Assembly (NCBI RefSeq): GCF_003336245.1
Contig: NZ_QPHM01000001.1
Location: forward strand, 2,732,113 to 2,796,112
DNA length: 64,000 bases
Direction of reading: 5' to 3'
Source: Haloplanus salinus
GTDB taxonomy: Archaea; Halobacteriota; Halobacteria; Halobacteriales; Haloferacaceae
Under the pieces are notes generated by a model. It was given only the letters and a program-made list of their open reading frames with translations, was not told where the DNA came from and ran no database searches. The position numbers and the translations under genes are program-made. Positions within the stretch are counted from its first letter, which is position 1. Every line of letters begins with the position of its first letter. Positions 42,922 through 52,017 of the stretch are shown piece after piece.

Positions 42922-44088
42922 ATGTCGTTGGGGGGCGATCGAGATCGGCAGGGCGTGCGTGTGCGTGCGATTCTCGACGACTGGTTCTGGGCCGTCGCGC
43001 TGGTCGCCGTCGTGGTCGCCGGCGCGGGCGGATACGTCACGTACACCGCGTACGCCGACCCGGGAACGACCGTCGAGGAACGGCAGGTGTCGAGCTGGGA
43101 GGGGAACGGGAGTTACGCGACGACGGCGACGGTGACGGAGCCGAACCCGCTCTACCCGGTCGGGACCACGCTCGAAGACCGACCGGCGTACTTTCTCGCG
43201 GTGAGCCCGCGATTCGACGGCACGTTCGCGTTCGAGTACCGAGCGACCCGGGGTGGTGCGGTGGACGTGACGGTCGAACAGAGGCTCGTCCTCCACAGCG
43301 TGACCGAAGACGAAGGGGCGGCGATCGAATACTGGCGGATCGAGGAGCCGCTCGGCACCGAGACGGCGAGCGGCGTCGCCCCCGGCGAACCGGTCCGGTC
43401 GACGTTCTCGCGGAACGTCAGTCGGCTCGCGAACCGGGCCACGAACGTCAGCGAGCGACTCGGCGGGACGCCCGGGGAGACGGAGGTGCTGGTCGTCACT
43501 GCCGTCGGTATCGACGGCGAGGTGAACGGGCAGTCGGTCGAGCGAACCGCGACGTACCGGCTTCCGATAGCCAGCGACGGGTCGACGTACGCCCCCGGCG
43601 AGATGGGCGGTCAGGCGGTCACCGGCTCGACGACCGAACGGATCGCGCGCGAGCGGACGTACGGCCCGGCGTGGCGGGTCGGCGGCCCGGCCGCGTTGCT
43701 GCTCGGCGTCGGCGGCCTCGTGGGACTCGCGTACGGCCGATACGACGGTCGACTGACCGTCTCGGCGGCCGAGCGCAACCGCCTCGACGTCGCGGCGACC
43801 CGCGAGGAGTTCGACGACTGGATCACGACGGCGACGCTCCCGCCGGCCGTCCTCGGTCGCCCGCGGGTCGAGGTCGACTCGCTCGCCGGGTTGGTCGACA
43901 CCGCCATCGACGTCGACGCCCGCGTGTTCGAGCGGCCGGACGGCGGCGAGTTCTACGTCCCCCACGAGGGACTGTTGTACGCGTACACGCCGCCGAGAGG
44001 TGAGAGCGTCGCGGCGGACGGGCAGAACGAGGCGTCGACGGAGCATCCCGCCGACGGTGAGAGCGACGCGGACGCCGACGAGTCGTAG
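42922..44088 (+). CDS. DUF5305 membrane protein
   Basis: This 388-residue protein matches the DUF5305 pattern: an N-terminal helix (FWAVALVAVVVAGAGGYVTYTAY), a large extracellular domain beginning with VEERQVSSWEGNGSYATTATV and NPLYPVGTTLEDRPAYFL, a second membrane helix (PAALLLGVGGLVGLAYG) and a cytoplasmic tail that becomes strongly acidic. The family repeatedly occurs next to S26 signal peptidases in haloarchaea. The molecular role is unknown; an assembly platform or chaperone for surface proteins is a reasonable inference. It starts 51 bases after the signal peptidase gene. Confidence 0.85.
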   Translation: MSLGGDRDRQGVRVRAILDDWFWAVALVAVVVAGAGGYVTYTAYADPGTTVEERQVSSWEGNGSYATTATVTEPNPLYPVGTTLEDRPAYFLAVSPRFDGTFAFEYRATRGGAVDVTVEQRLVLHSVTEDEGAAIEYWRIEEPLGTETASGVAPGEPVRSTFSRNVSRLANRATNVSERLGGTPGETEVLVVTAVGIDGEVNGQSVERTATYRLPIASDGSTYAPGEMGGQAVTGSTTERIARERTYGPAWRVGGPAALLLGVGGLVGLAYGRYDGRLTVSAAERNRLDVAATREEFDDWITTATLPPAVLGRPRVEVDSLAGLVDTAIDVDARVFERPDGGEFYVPHEGLLYAYTPPRGESVAADGQNEASTEHPADGESDADADES

Positions 44089-44133
44089 CCCGGCGCCGAA
44101 AGCGGTTTGATCCCCTCGTCCGTGGTAGCGGAC

Positions 44134-46002
44134 ATGTCCGACCTCGGCGACTTCACCGACTTCTCCTCCGACGACGGCGATGGCGACGGTGACGGTGACG
44201 GTGACGGCGACGGCGCATCGACCTCGCCGTCGTCGGACGCCACCGCCGACGCCGACGACTTCGAACCCTACGAGGTGTCGCCCGCCGGCGCCGACCGCGG
44301 CCTCGGCTCCATCTCCGTCTCGCAGGGGCTCCGGGTGTCGGAGGACGGCGACGAGACGACGCTCGAGGCCTTCGTCACCAGCGACAACCGCGAGTCGGTG
44401 CGGCTCGGGAAGTACCTCCTCGTCCCCTATCCGGACGACGAGACGCTGTTCTGTCGGATCACGGCCCTGGAGTACGCCCAAGAGTTCGAGGCGGACGACG
44501 CGACCGAGATTCACGCCCGGCGGGCGATGCGCCGCGACGACTTCGCGGAGCGGGACTACAAGTTCGTCGCGTCGCTCGATCCCGTGGCGGTCCTGTTCTC
44601 GGAGAGCGGGGCGCAAGGCGCCTCCGGTAACCGGACGAAGTCCGGTGACGGGGACGACCTGCAACGGCGGATGGTCGACCGGGTACCCAAACCGGGTGCG
44701 GTGGTGCGCGAGGCGAGCGACGCCGAGCGGATCAAGACGGGGCTGGCCATTCCGAGCGACGGCGTCTTCGTCGGCCATCTCTCGGTCGGCGGCGAGACGG
44801 TTCGGACCGCAGCGTCGCCGCCGACGATCGATTACCGGCTGAAAGACGACTACGCGGACGGCGACCCCCTCGTTTTCCGTCACACCCTCGTCGCCGGCGG
44901 CACGGGATCGGGCAAGACCCACGCCTCGAAGAACGTCCTCCGACAGTATCTCGACACCACGTATCCGATGGACGACGGGCGCGAGGTGGCGACGGCGGTG
45001 GTCCAGTTCGACCCGCAGGACGAGTACGCCCAGATGCACGACGACAACCCCGGCATGACCGACGCGGTCGCTCGCCGCCTCGACCGGGAGGGCGTCGCCC
45101 ACGGCGGCCACGACGACACCATCGCGTTCGTCCCGGAAGTCGGCGACGCGTCGTACGACGGCGCCACCCACCGCGCCGAGCAGGTGCCGTTCACCGTCCC
45201 GTTCAGCATGGTCCGCCGCCGGCCGTGGCTGGTCGCGGGCGCCCGCCTCAACGACAACCAGTATCAGGCCCTCGACTACTTGCTCGACCGCTTTTTCGAC
45301 GACTACGGCGACGCGGGGACGTACGACGACTTCACGACCTACCTCGACGACCCGGCGCTCCGCGAGGAGCTCGACGAGTCGGGGCGCGTCCATGAGGCCA
45401 CCTTCGACGCCGTGCGCCGGCGAGCGCTCGGGAGCGCCTTTCGCCGCGTCTTCGACCGGGACGCCCGCCCGGTCACCGAACTGGTCCACGAACTCGTCCG
45501 CCCCGGCGGGCTGACGGTGGTGCCGACCTACCACGTCAACGACTCGCGGGCGACGGAACTGGTCGTCCTCGCCGTCGCCAGCCTGCTGGTCGACGAGAAG
45601 TTGTCGAACGACCCCACATACGACCGTATCGAGGAGACGCCACTGATCGTCGGGATGGACGAGGCGCACAACTTCCTCACCGACGCCGAGAGCGTGCAGG
45701 CCCGGAAGGTGATCACGAAGTTCACGGAGGCGGCCAAACAAGGCCGGAAGGAGCGACTCGGCCTCTTTCTGATCACCCAGGACCCACAGGACGTGGCGGA
45801 GTCGGTGTTCAAGCAGGTGAACACGAAACTCGTCCTCAACTTGGGCGACGAGGACGCGATCAAGAGCGTCAACATCCCGCCGACGTTGGAGGACAAGGTG
45901 CCGTACATGGCGAAAGGCCAGATGGTCGTCTACTCGCCGGACAACTCCGAACCGGTGGAGGTGACGGGGCTGTCGACGTGTGTGACGCGGCACGGGGAGT
46001 GA
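44134..46002 (+). CDS. herA: HerA-type DNA translocase ATPase
   Basis: This 622-residue hexameric-type ATPase has an acidic Gly-Asp repeat at residues 14-27 and a HAS-barrel region (about 55-125). A HerA/FtsK-like motor follows, with Walker A GGTGSGKTH (255-263), Walker B LIVGMDEAHNF, and LITQDPQDVAESVF carrying the sensor and arginine region. HerA pumps DNA for the NurA nuclease during double-strand break resection. NurA is encoded 9.5 kb upstream rather than adjacent. ATG 44,134 is used; nothing upstream resembles the family. Confidence 0.88.
   Translation: MSDLGDFTDFSSDDGDGDGDGDGDGDGASTSPSSDATADADDFEPYEVSPAGADRGLGSISVSQGLRVSEDGDETTLEAFVTSDNRESVRLGKYLLVPYPDDETLFCRITALEYAQEFEADDATEIHARRAMRRDDFAERDYKFVASLDPVAVLFSESGAQGASGNRTKSGDGDDLQRRMVDRVPKPGAVVREASDAERIKTGLAIPSDGVFVGHLSVGGETVRTAASPPTIDYRLKDDYADGDPLVFRHTLVAGGTGSGKTHASKNVLRQYLDTTYPMDDGREVATAVVQFDPQDEYAQMHDDNPGMTDAVARRLDREGVAHGGHDDTIAFVPEVGDASYDGATHRAEQVPFTVPFSMVRRRPWLVAGARLNDNQYQALDYLLDRFFDDYGDAGTYDDFTTYLDDPALREELDESGRVHEATFDAVRRRALGSAFRRVFDRDARPVTELVHELVRPGGLTVVPTYHVNDSRATELVVLAVASLLVDEKLSNDPTYDRIEETPLIVGMDEAHNFLTDAESVQARKVITKFTEAAKQGRKERLGLFLITQDPQDVAESVFKQVNTKLVLNLGDEDAIKSVNIPPTLEDKVPYMAKGQMVVYSPDNSEPVEVTGLSTCVTRHGE
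44170..44214 (+). repeat. Gly-Asp coding hexanucleotide repeat in herA
   Basis: About seven copies of a GGN-GAY unit, several of them identical GGTGAC, encode alternating Gly and Asp near the HerA N-terminus. Slippage would add or remove whole Gly-Asp pairs without a frameshift. The tract is probably disordered. Confidence 0.85.
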
Positions 46003-46075
46003 GCGCGCCGGCGGTTCGTCGGCCGCCGACCCGTCGGATCGCTGGGTTCTTTACCGCGCTGGCGTACCCGAGGGT

Positions 46076-47137
46076 ATGACACTGGAACCGGAGCGCCGGG
46101 CGTTTCTGGATCGGCTGCTGGAGACGCCGAGTCCGTCGGGCTTCGAGACCCGCGGGCAACGCGTCTGGCTCGACTACGTGAGCGACTTCGCCGACGACGT
46201 GTGGACCGACGACTACGGCAACGCCGTCGCGGTCCACGACGGTGGTGAGACGGAACTCGCCCTCGCCGGCCACGCCGACGAGGTGGGCTACATCGTCCGC
46301 CGGATCGACGACGACGGCTTCGTCCGCATCGGCTCCATCGGCGGCGCGGATCGGACGGTGTCGAAGGGGCAACACGTCACCGTCCACGCCGAGGACCCGG
46401 TCGCGGGCGTCGTCGGGCAGACGGCGATCCACCTGCGCGAGCGAGACGAAGAGCGCTACGACGACGTCGAAGAGCAGTACGTCGACGTGGGTGCCGTCGA
46501 CGGCGACGAGGCCGAATCGCTGGTCTCCGTCGGCGACCCCGTCACCGTCTCGACCACCGTCGAGGACCTGCACGGCTCGCGGATTTCGGCCCGCGGGATG
46601 GACAATCGAATCGGCGTCTGGGCGGCCGCCGAGGGGCTACGCCGGGCGGTCGAAGCCGACGCCGACGCGACGGTCTACGCCGTCTCGACGATTCAAGAGG
46701 AGGTGGGCCTACAGGGCGCGCGGATGGTGGGTGCCGACCTCGCGCCCGACGCCGTCGTCGCCGCCGACGTGACCCACGCCACCGACTCGCCGGGGATTCC
46801 GGACAAGCGACGCGGCCCGGTCGAACTCGGTGCGGGGCCGGTCGTGACCCGCGGGAGCGCCAACCATCCCGTACTGGTCGAGACGGCGCGTGCCGCGGCC
46901 GACGACGCGGGGGTCGACGTGCAGTTGCAGGCAGCGGGGAGTCGGACCGGGACCGACGCCGACGCCTTCTTTACCGCGGCCGGTGGCACCCCCGCGCTGA
47001 ACGTCGGCCTGCCGAACCGCTACATGCACACGCCGGTCGAAGTGATCGACGCGACCGACTTGGACGACCTGGCGCGCCTCCTCGGGGCGATGGCGGTGCG
47101 TGCGGGGTCGGTCGACTCCTTCGCGGTCGACGTGTGA
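46076..47137 (+). CDS. M42-family metallopeptidase
   Basis: This 353-residue cytosolic aminopeptidase (FrvX/glutamyl-aminopeptidase/TET type) has LETPSPSGFETRGQRVW at the start. The metal and catalytic residues lie in LALAGHADEVGYIV, ISARGMDNRIGVW (bridging Asp), VSTIQEEVGLQGAR (Glu-Glu pair), VAADVTHATD and the final RYMHTPVEVID His. All appear intact. M42 enzymes form dodecameric tetrahedra that trim peptides released by the proteasome. Confidence 0.94.
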   Translation: MTLEPERRAFLDRLLETPSPSGFETRGQRVWLDYVSDFADDVWTDDYGNAVAVHDGGETELALAGHADEVGYIVRRIDDDGFVRIGSIGGADRTVSKGQHVTVHAEDPVAGVVGQTAIHLRERDEERYDDVEEQYVDVGAVDGDEAESLVSVGDPVTVSTTVEDLHGSRISARGMDNRIGVWAAAEGLRRAVEADADATVYAVSTIQEEVGLQGARMVGADLAPDAVVAADVTHATDSPGIPDKRRGPVELGAGPVVTRGSANHPVLVETARAAADDAGVDVQLQAAGSRTGTDADAFFTAAGGTPALNVGLPNRYMHTPVEVIDATDLDDLARLLGAMAVRAGSVDSFAVDV

Positions 47138-47262
47138 ACGACGCGCCGGGTCGGCGTCCACCGGCGCCCGCGCGTGTCGGCACTGCAACGCCCCTGTGAC
47201 CGCGGGACACACCGGTGAGCCGAAAGAAAACCGTTAAAAGTCGGCCGCGGGTTTGGTTCGGT

Positions 47263-47751
47263 ATGGCTGGAACTATCGAAGTGCTCGTTCCCGGCGGCGA
47301 GGCCACCCCTGGCCCACCGCTCGGGCCGGAACTCGGCCCGACACCGGTTGACGTGCAGGCCGTCGTACAGCAGATCAACGACGAGACCGACGCGTTCGAC
47401 GGCATGGAAGTCCCGATCACCGTCGAGTACGAGGACGACGGCTCCTTCACTATCGAGGTGGGCGTCCCGCCGACGGCCGAGTTGATCAAGGACGAGGCCG
47501 GCTTCGAGACGGGCAGCGGCGAACCCCAGGAGACCTTCGTCGCCGACCTGACCGTCGACCAGGTCAGAAAGATCGCCGAGCAGAAGCAGTCGGACCTGCT
47601 CGCGTACGACCTGAAAAACGCCGCGAAGGAAGTCGTCGGCACCTGCGTCACTCTCGGCGTCACCATCGAGGGCAACGATCCGCGGCAGTTCAAAGAGCGG
47701 ATCGACGACGGCGAGTACGACGACGACTTCGTCGAAGAAGCGGCCGCGTAA
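47263..47751 (+). CDS. rpl11: 50S ribosomal protein L11
   Basis: This 162-residue uL11 contains EVLVPGGEATPGPPLGPELGPTPVDVQAVVQQIND and KEVVGTCVTLGVTIEGNDP, with an acidic tail. It binds the GTPase-associated region of 23S rRNA with L10 and L12. A TATA-like CCGTTAAAAG near 47,231-47,240 about 27 bases upstream supports a leaderless single-gene transcript. L1-L10-L12 are 14 kb further on. Confidence 0.97.
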   Translation: MAGTIEVLVPGGEATPGPPLGPELGPTPVDVQAVVQQINDETDAFDGMEVPITVEYEDDGSFTIEVGVPPTAELIKDEAGFETGSGEPQETFVADLTVDQVRKIAEQKQSDLLAYDLKNAAKEVVGTCVTLGVTIEGNDPRQFKERIDDGEYDDDFVEEAAA

Positions 47752-47860
47752 CGGACGCATCGGGAGTCGTGACGGCTGCTCGCCGACGCGAGCGACCACC
47801 GACGGACGACGGCGCCGACGACCGCGGGTTTCTTCTCCACGTCCCTGCTACCCCCCCGAC

Positions 47861-49195
47861 ATGGACGACTCGCTCGCCGTCTCCGAGGACACCATCCGGA
47901 CGACCGTCGGCGACCTCGCCCTGCCGCGGATGGGCGTCGTCGAGCAGATCTGGGAGACCGACCCCATTTCCGCCGAGGAGATCGAATCGCGCGCCGCATC
48001 GGCGACGTCCGATCTCGACTTCGACCACGTCCCCGACGGCGGCGAGGTAGCCATCGGCGCCGGCAGTCGCGGCATCGCCAACCTCGGCACGATCGTTCGC
48101 GGCGTCGCTGCCGGCGTCCGCGAACAGGGGTACGACCCGTTCGTCTTCCCGGCGATGGGGAGTCACGGCGGGGCGACCGCCGAGGGGCAGCGCGAGAAAC
48201 TGAACACCCTCGGCGTCAGCGAGGAGACGGTCGGCTGCGAGATTCGCGCGACGATGGACGTCGAGACGGTGGGGCGGACGCCCGAACGCGACGTCCCGGT
48301 GTACGCCGACGCGAACGCCGTCGCCGCCGACGCCATCGTGATGGTCAATCGGATCAAGCCCCACACCGACTTCGGCGGCGAGGTGGAGAGTGGCCTCTCG
48401 AAGATGCTCGTCATCGGCATGGGGAAACAGAAGGGGGCGAAGATGGCCCACGACTGGGCGGTCGACTGGAGCCTCCGGAACATGCTCCCCGAAATCGCGG
48501 GGCAGTTGCTCGAGTCCCTCCCCGTCGCCGGCGGCGTCGCCATCGTCGAGGACGAACACGACGACACGACGCTGCTCGAGGGTGTTCCCGCCTCGGGCTT
48601 TCTGAAACGCGAGCGCGAGTTGCTGGAGACGGCCTACGAGCGGATGCCGACGCTCCCGTTCGACGAGCTGGATGTGTTGGTAGTCGATCGGATCGGGAAG
48701 GACGTGAGCGGGCAGGGGATGGACACGAACGTCACCGGGCGTCGACACTTCACGATCAACGAACCCGAACCCGAGTCGCCCGAGGTGAAGCGGATCTACC
48801 TCCGCGGCTTCACGGAGAAAACCAGGGGGAACGCGATGGGGATGGGGCAGGCGGATTTCGCCCACCGCGACGTGAAAGACGAACTCGACTGGCCGAAGGC
48901 GCTCATCAACGCCATCACCGCGAGCACGGTTCGTGGCGTTCGGTTGCCTCCCGTGGTCGAGAACGACCGCGCGGGACTGCTCGGCGCCCTCGGGACCGTC
49001 GGCCCCGTCGCCGGCGACGAGGCGCGCGTCCTGCGCGTGACGGACACGATGCGCTTACAGCGGGTGTACGCTTCCGCGCCCCTGATCGAGGCGGCGCGCG
49101 ACCGCGACGACCTGCGGGTGGTCGCCGAACCGGACGACCTCGCCTTCGACGACGACGGGGACTTCGCCGCGCCGTCGCCCGACGACGGGCATTAG
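47861..49195 (+). CDS. LarA/DUF2088-like protein
   Basis: This 444-residue cytosolic protein resembles the N-terminal domain family of nickel-dependent lactate racemase (LarA, DUF2088): VAIGAGSRGIANLGTIVRGVA, FPAMGSHGGATAEGQREKL and MVNRIKPHTDFGGEVESGLSKMLVIGMG, with the His residues of that family. Whether it racemises lactate or another hydroxy acid is unknown. No larB/larC/larE cofactor genes for the pincer nucleotide are visible nearby. Its 3' end overlaps the converging oxidoreductase by 4 bases. Confidence 0.82.
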   Translation: MDDSLAVSEDTIRTTVGDLALPRMGVVEQIWETDPISAEEIESRAASATSDLDFDHVPDGGEVAIGAGSRGIANLGTIVRGVAAGVREQGYDPFVFPAMGSHGGATAEGQREKLNTLGVSEETVGCEIRATMDVETVGRTPERDVPVYADANAVAADAIVMVNRIKPHTDFGGEVESGLSKMLVIGMGKQKGAKMAHDWAVDWSLRNMLPEIAGQLLESLPVAGGVAIVEDEHDDTTLLEGVPASGFLKRERELLETAYERMPTLPFDELDVLVVDRIGKDVSGQGMDTNVTGRRHFTINEPEPESPEVKRIYLRGFTEKTRGNAMGMGQADFAHRDVKDELDWPKALINAITASTVRGVRLPPVVENDRAGLLGALGTVGPVAGDEARVLRVTDTMRLQRVYASAPLIEAARDRDDLRVVAEPDDLAFDDDGDFAAPSPDDGH

Positions 49196-50286
49196 AAGGC
49201 GCGGTGGTACTGGGGCGGGACCCCGACGTCGTCGAGGCGGTCCAGTTGCTGGGCGGCGTGCAGCGCGAAGTAGGGATCGCGGAGGTGTTCGCGGCCCACG
49301 ATGGCGAGGTCACCGCGGCCGTTTCTGATCAGCGCGTCGGCCTGCTCCGGCGTCGTGATGGCGCCGACGGCGCCGATGGCGACCTCCGACTCGGTTTCCG
49401 CCCCGATCCGCCGCGCGTAACGCTCCTGATAGCCCGGGCCGGTCGACGGAATCCGCTGGTCGGGGTGGATCCCGCCGCCGCTCACGTCGATCAGGTCGAC
49501 GCCGAGGGTGGCGAGGTCGTCGGCGAGGCGGATCGAGTCGTCGACGGTCCAAGAGTCGCGGTCGGGGAGCCAATCCGTCGCGGAGACCCGGACGAACAGG
49601 GGGTCGTCGTCGGGCCACACCTCGCGGACGGCGCTTGCGACCTCGCGGAGGAGGCGCGTTCGGCCCTCGAAGCCGCCGCCGTAGGCGTCGGTCCGGTGGT
49701 TGGTCACCGGCGAGAGGAACTCGTGGAGGAGGTAGCCGTGGGCGGCGTGGATCTCGGCCACCCGAAAGCCGGCTTCGCGGGCGCGGACGGCGGCGTCCCG
49801 GAAGGCCTCGATCACGGCCCCGATGTCGTCGGCCGACAGCTCGCGCGTGGGTACCGTCCCGGCGTCGTGGGGGTACGGCTCCGCAGAGGGCGCGACCGCC
49901 TCCCAGCCGTCGTCGCCGACGATCGGATCGCCGCCCTCCCAAGGGCGCGCCGTCGACGCCTTGCGCCCGGCGTGGGCCAACTGGATGGCCGGGACGCTCC
50001 CCTGGGCACTGATCGAGGCCGTGACGTCGGCGAGGGCGTCGGCGTGGTCGTCGCTCCAGATCCCGAGGTCTTGAGGCGAGATGCGGCCGCGTGGCTCGAC
50101 GGCCGTCGCCTCGGTCATGACGAGGCCGGCGCCGCCGACGGCCCGACTGACGAGGTGGGTGTGATGCCAGTCCGTCGGGAGGCCGTCGCGACCCTCACAG
50201 GAGTACTGGCACATCGGCGACATCATGACGCGGTTCGGAATCTCGGTTCCGCGGAGTTCGAGCGGCGTGAACAGGTCGGCTGACAC
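49192..50286 (-). CDS. NADH:flavin oxidoreductase, Old Yellow Enzyme family (YqjM-like)
   Basis: This 364-residue FMN enzyme has LFTPLELRGTEIPNRVMMSPMCQYSC at the start (Cys of the YqjM-type active site), GLVMTEATAVEPRGRISPQDLGIW, the paired His in IQLAHAGRK and AEIHAAHGYLLHEFLSP, and a Tyr/Arg-rich late region (GPGYQERYARRI). It should reduce activated C=C bonds with NAD(P)H. GTG 50,286 is chosen because the family starts here; an in-frame ATG at 50,367 would add 27 residues with no family similarity. Confidence 0.88.
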   Translation of the reverse strand: MSADLFTPLELRGTEIPNRVMMSPMCQYSCEGRDGLPTDWHHTHLVSRAVGGAGLVMTEATAVEPRGRISPQDLGIWSDDHADALADVTASISAQGSVPAIQLAHAGRKASTARPWEGGDPIVGDDGWEAVAPSAEPYPHDAGTVPTRELSADDIGAVIEAFRDAAVRAREAGFRVAEIHAAHGYLLHEFLSPVTNHRTDAYGGGFEGRTRLLREVASAVREVWPDDDPLFVRVSATDWLPDRDSWTVDDSIRLADDLATLGVDLIDVSGGGIHPDQRIPSTGPGYQERYARRIGAETESEVAIGAVGAITTPEQADALIRNGRGDLAIVGREHLRDPYFALHAAQQLDRLDDVGVPPQYHRAF

Positions 50287-50436
50287 GACCCCCGCTTGGA
50301 AATCGAGGGCGATACGCGTGTCGAAAGCGGAACGGTGACGGCGGAGAGTCGTTCGAAAAATACCCATTATCGTCCGTGTGAATGCCGCCACTGTCGACGA
50401 GCTTATTAGTGAGTATTGTGTATATTGGGCACAACA

Positions 50437-52017
50437 ATGAATTACCAGGCACGGACGGCGCTCGCGGCATTGGTGACGCTGTTGCTGGTGTCGGCGGCCG
50501 TCGCGACTCCGACCGCCGCGGCACGGTATAGCGAGCATCAGGACCCCGAACTGACGACGTCGATCGGTGGATCGAACGTTCTCGTTCCCGGCGAGACGAC
50601 GACGCTCCGGATCGGGATTCAGAACCGCGGCACCGCCGTGACGAACGCCGAGGGGGAGGTCAGCGAACTCGCCTCGGCGTTCCGGACGGCGGGCGTGACC
50701 CCCGGTGCGGCGATGGCGACGACGGCGTCGTTCGAGTCGGGAAGTGCTCCCGTGACGCTCCGGTCGGGCGAGCAGTCCGTCGGCACCATCTCGCCCGAGG
50801 GACAGGGGACCGCGCCGCTCGAACTCGAAGTCGACGAGAACGCCACGCCCGGCACCTATCGGATTCCCATCGTCCTCGATTACCAGTACGTGCGCGCGGT
50901 GAGCGTCGACGGCGACGAGACGTTCGTCACGCGCCGTGACGCCACCCACCGCACGCACGTGACTGTCCGGATCGACCCCGCGGTCAGGCTCGGCATCGAG
51001 TCCGTGAGCGGCGAGAACCTCCACGCCAAGGAGGACGGCCGCGTCGTGGTGACCGTCCGCAACGACGGCACGGAGACGGCCACGGACGCCGAACTGTTGA
51101 TGAAGGAGAGCGACCAGTTGACCCCGCGAACCAACGGCCTGTCGCTCGGCACGCTCGCTCCGGGCGAGACGGCGACGGCCGCGTTCCGCGTCGGCGTCGC
51201 CGAAACGGAGTCGACGGACACCTACGCCGTCCCCTTCCGACTGCGCTACGAGGACGGCAACGGCGTGGTCCGGGAGTCACAGGCCCGCACCGGGCGGGTG
51301 ACCGTCGCGGACGCGCCGACGTTCGACCTCTCGGCGACCACCACCGACCTCTACGTGGACTCGACGGGCGCGGTGACGCTCTCGGTGACGAACACCGGCG
51401 ACCGCCCCGTGACGAACGCGCGCGCGCTCCTGGCGCCGGTGGAGCCGTTCTCGCCGCTCTCGACGAGCGCGAGCCTCGGCACGCTCGCACCCGGCGAGAC
51501 GGCGACGGCGAAGTTCAAACTCGAGGTGGCGGACCGCGCCATCGCGCAGGACTACCCCCTCGAGTTCACCGTCGCGTACGAGGACGCCTACCGCGAGACG
51601 GTCGAGAGCGACCCGCTGACCGTCCCCGTCACGGTCGGCCCCGAGATGACCGTCGACACGTCGGGGTCGCCGACGGTCGCCGCCGGATCGACGGAGACGG
51701 TCACGGTGACCGTCACCAACACCGGCGCGGGAACGATGACCGACGCCGTCGCCCGGATCAACGCGAACACGCCGTTCGAAACGGACGACGACACGGCCTA
51801 CGTCGGTGACCTGGCTCCCGGCGAGTCGACGAGGGTCACGTTTACGGTGAGCGTCGACGGCGCGGCCACGCCCAAGGCCTACTCCGTCGACACGACGGTC
51901 AAATACGACAACAGCTTCGGGCGAACGGTCGTCACCGACGTGGAGCCGACGGCCGTCGAAGTAACCGAGAAGCGGGGTGGACTGCTCGCGTCCATCCTGC
52001 AGTTCCTGGGCCTGTAA
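50437..52017 (+). CDS. Exported COG1361-type protein with repeated beta domains
   Basis: This 526-residue secreted protein has a signal peptide (ALAALVTLLLVSAAVATPTAAA). At least four CARDB/NEW3-like beta-sandwich repeats follow, each containing an N-T/D-G...TNA/TDA turn and a GTLAPGETATA-type turn (for example about residues 240, 355 and 460). The last 13 residues (RGGLLASILQFLGL) may form a short membrane-touching helix. TAA is followed directly by the ATG of the RND transporter, so the two are co-translated. It probably acts as an extracellular partner of that transporter. Confidence 0.86.
   Translation: MNYQARTALAALVTLLLVSAAVATPTAAARYSEHQDPELTTSIGGSNVLVPGETTTLRIGIQNRGTAVTNAEGEVSELASAFRTAGVTPGAAMATTASFESGSAPVTLRSGEQSVGTISPEGQGTAPLELEVDENATPGTYRIPIVLDYQYVRAVSVDGDETFVTRRDATHRTHVTVRIDPAVRLGIESVSGENLHAKEDGRVVVTVRNDGTETATDAELLMKESDQLTPRTNGLSLGTLAPGETATAAFRVGVAETESTDTYAVPFRLRYEDGNGVVRESQARTGRVTVADAPTFDLSATTTDLYVDSTGAVTLSVTNTGDRPVTNARALLAPVEPFSPLSTSASLGTLAPGETATAKFKLEVADRAIAQDYPLEFTVAYEDAYRETVESDPLTVPVTVGPEMTVDTSGSPTVAAGSTETVTVTVTNTGAGTMTDAVARINANTPFETDDDTAYVGDLAPGESTRVTFTVSVDGAATPKAYSVDTTVKYDNSFGRTVVTDVEPTAVEVTEKRGGLLASILQFLGL

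Noticed and set aside
41671-45993. A 1,440-codon open frame on the minus strand
   Set aside because: It is exactly antisense to the signal peptidase, DUF5305 and herA genes. Its translation is Arg/His/Val-rich without acidic bias or domains, so it is a high-G+C shadow.
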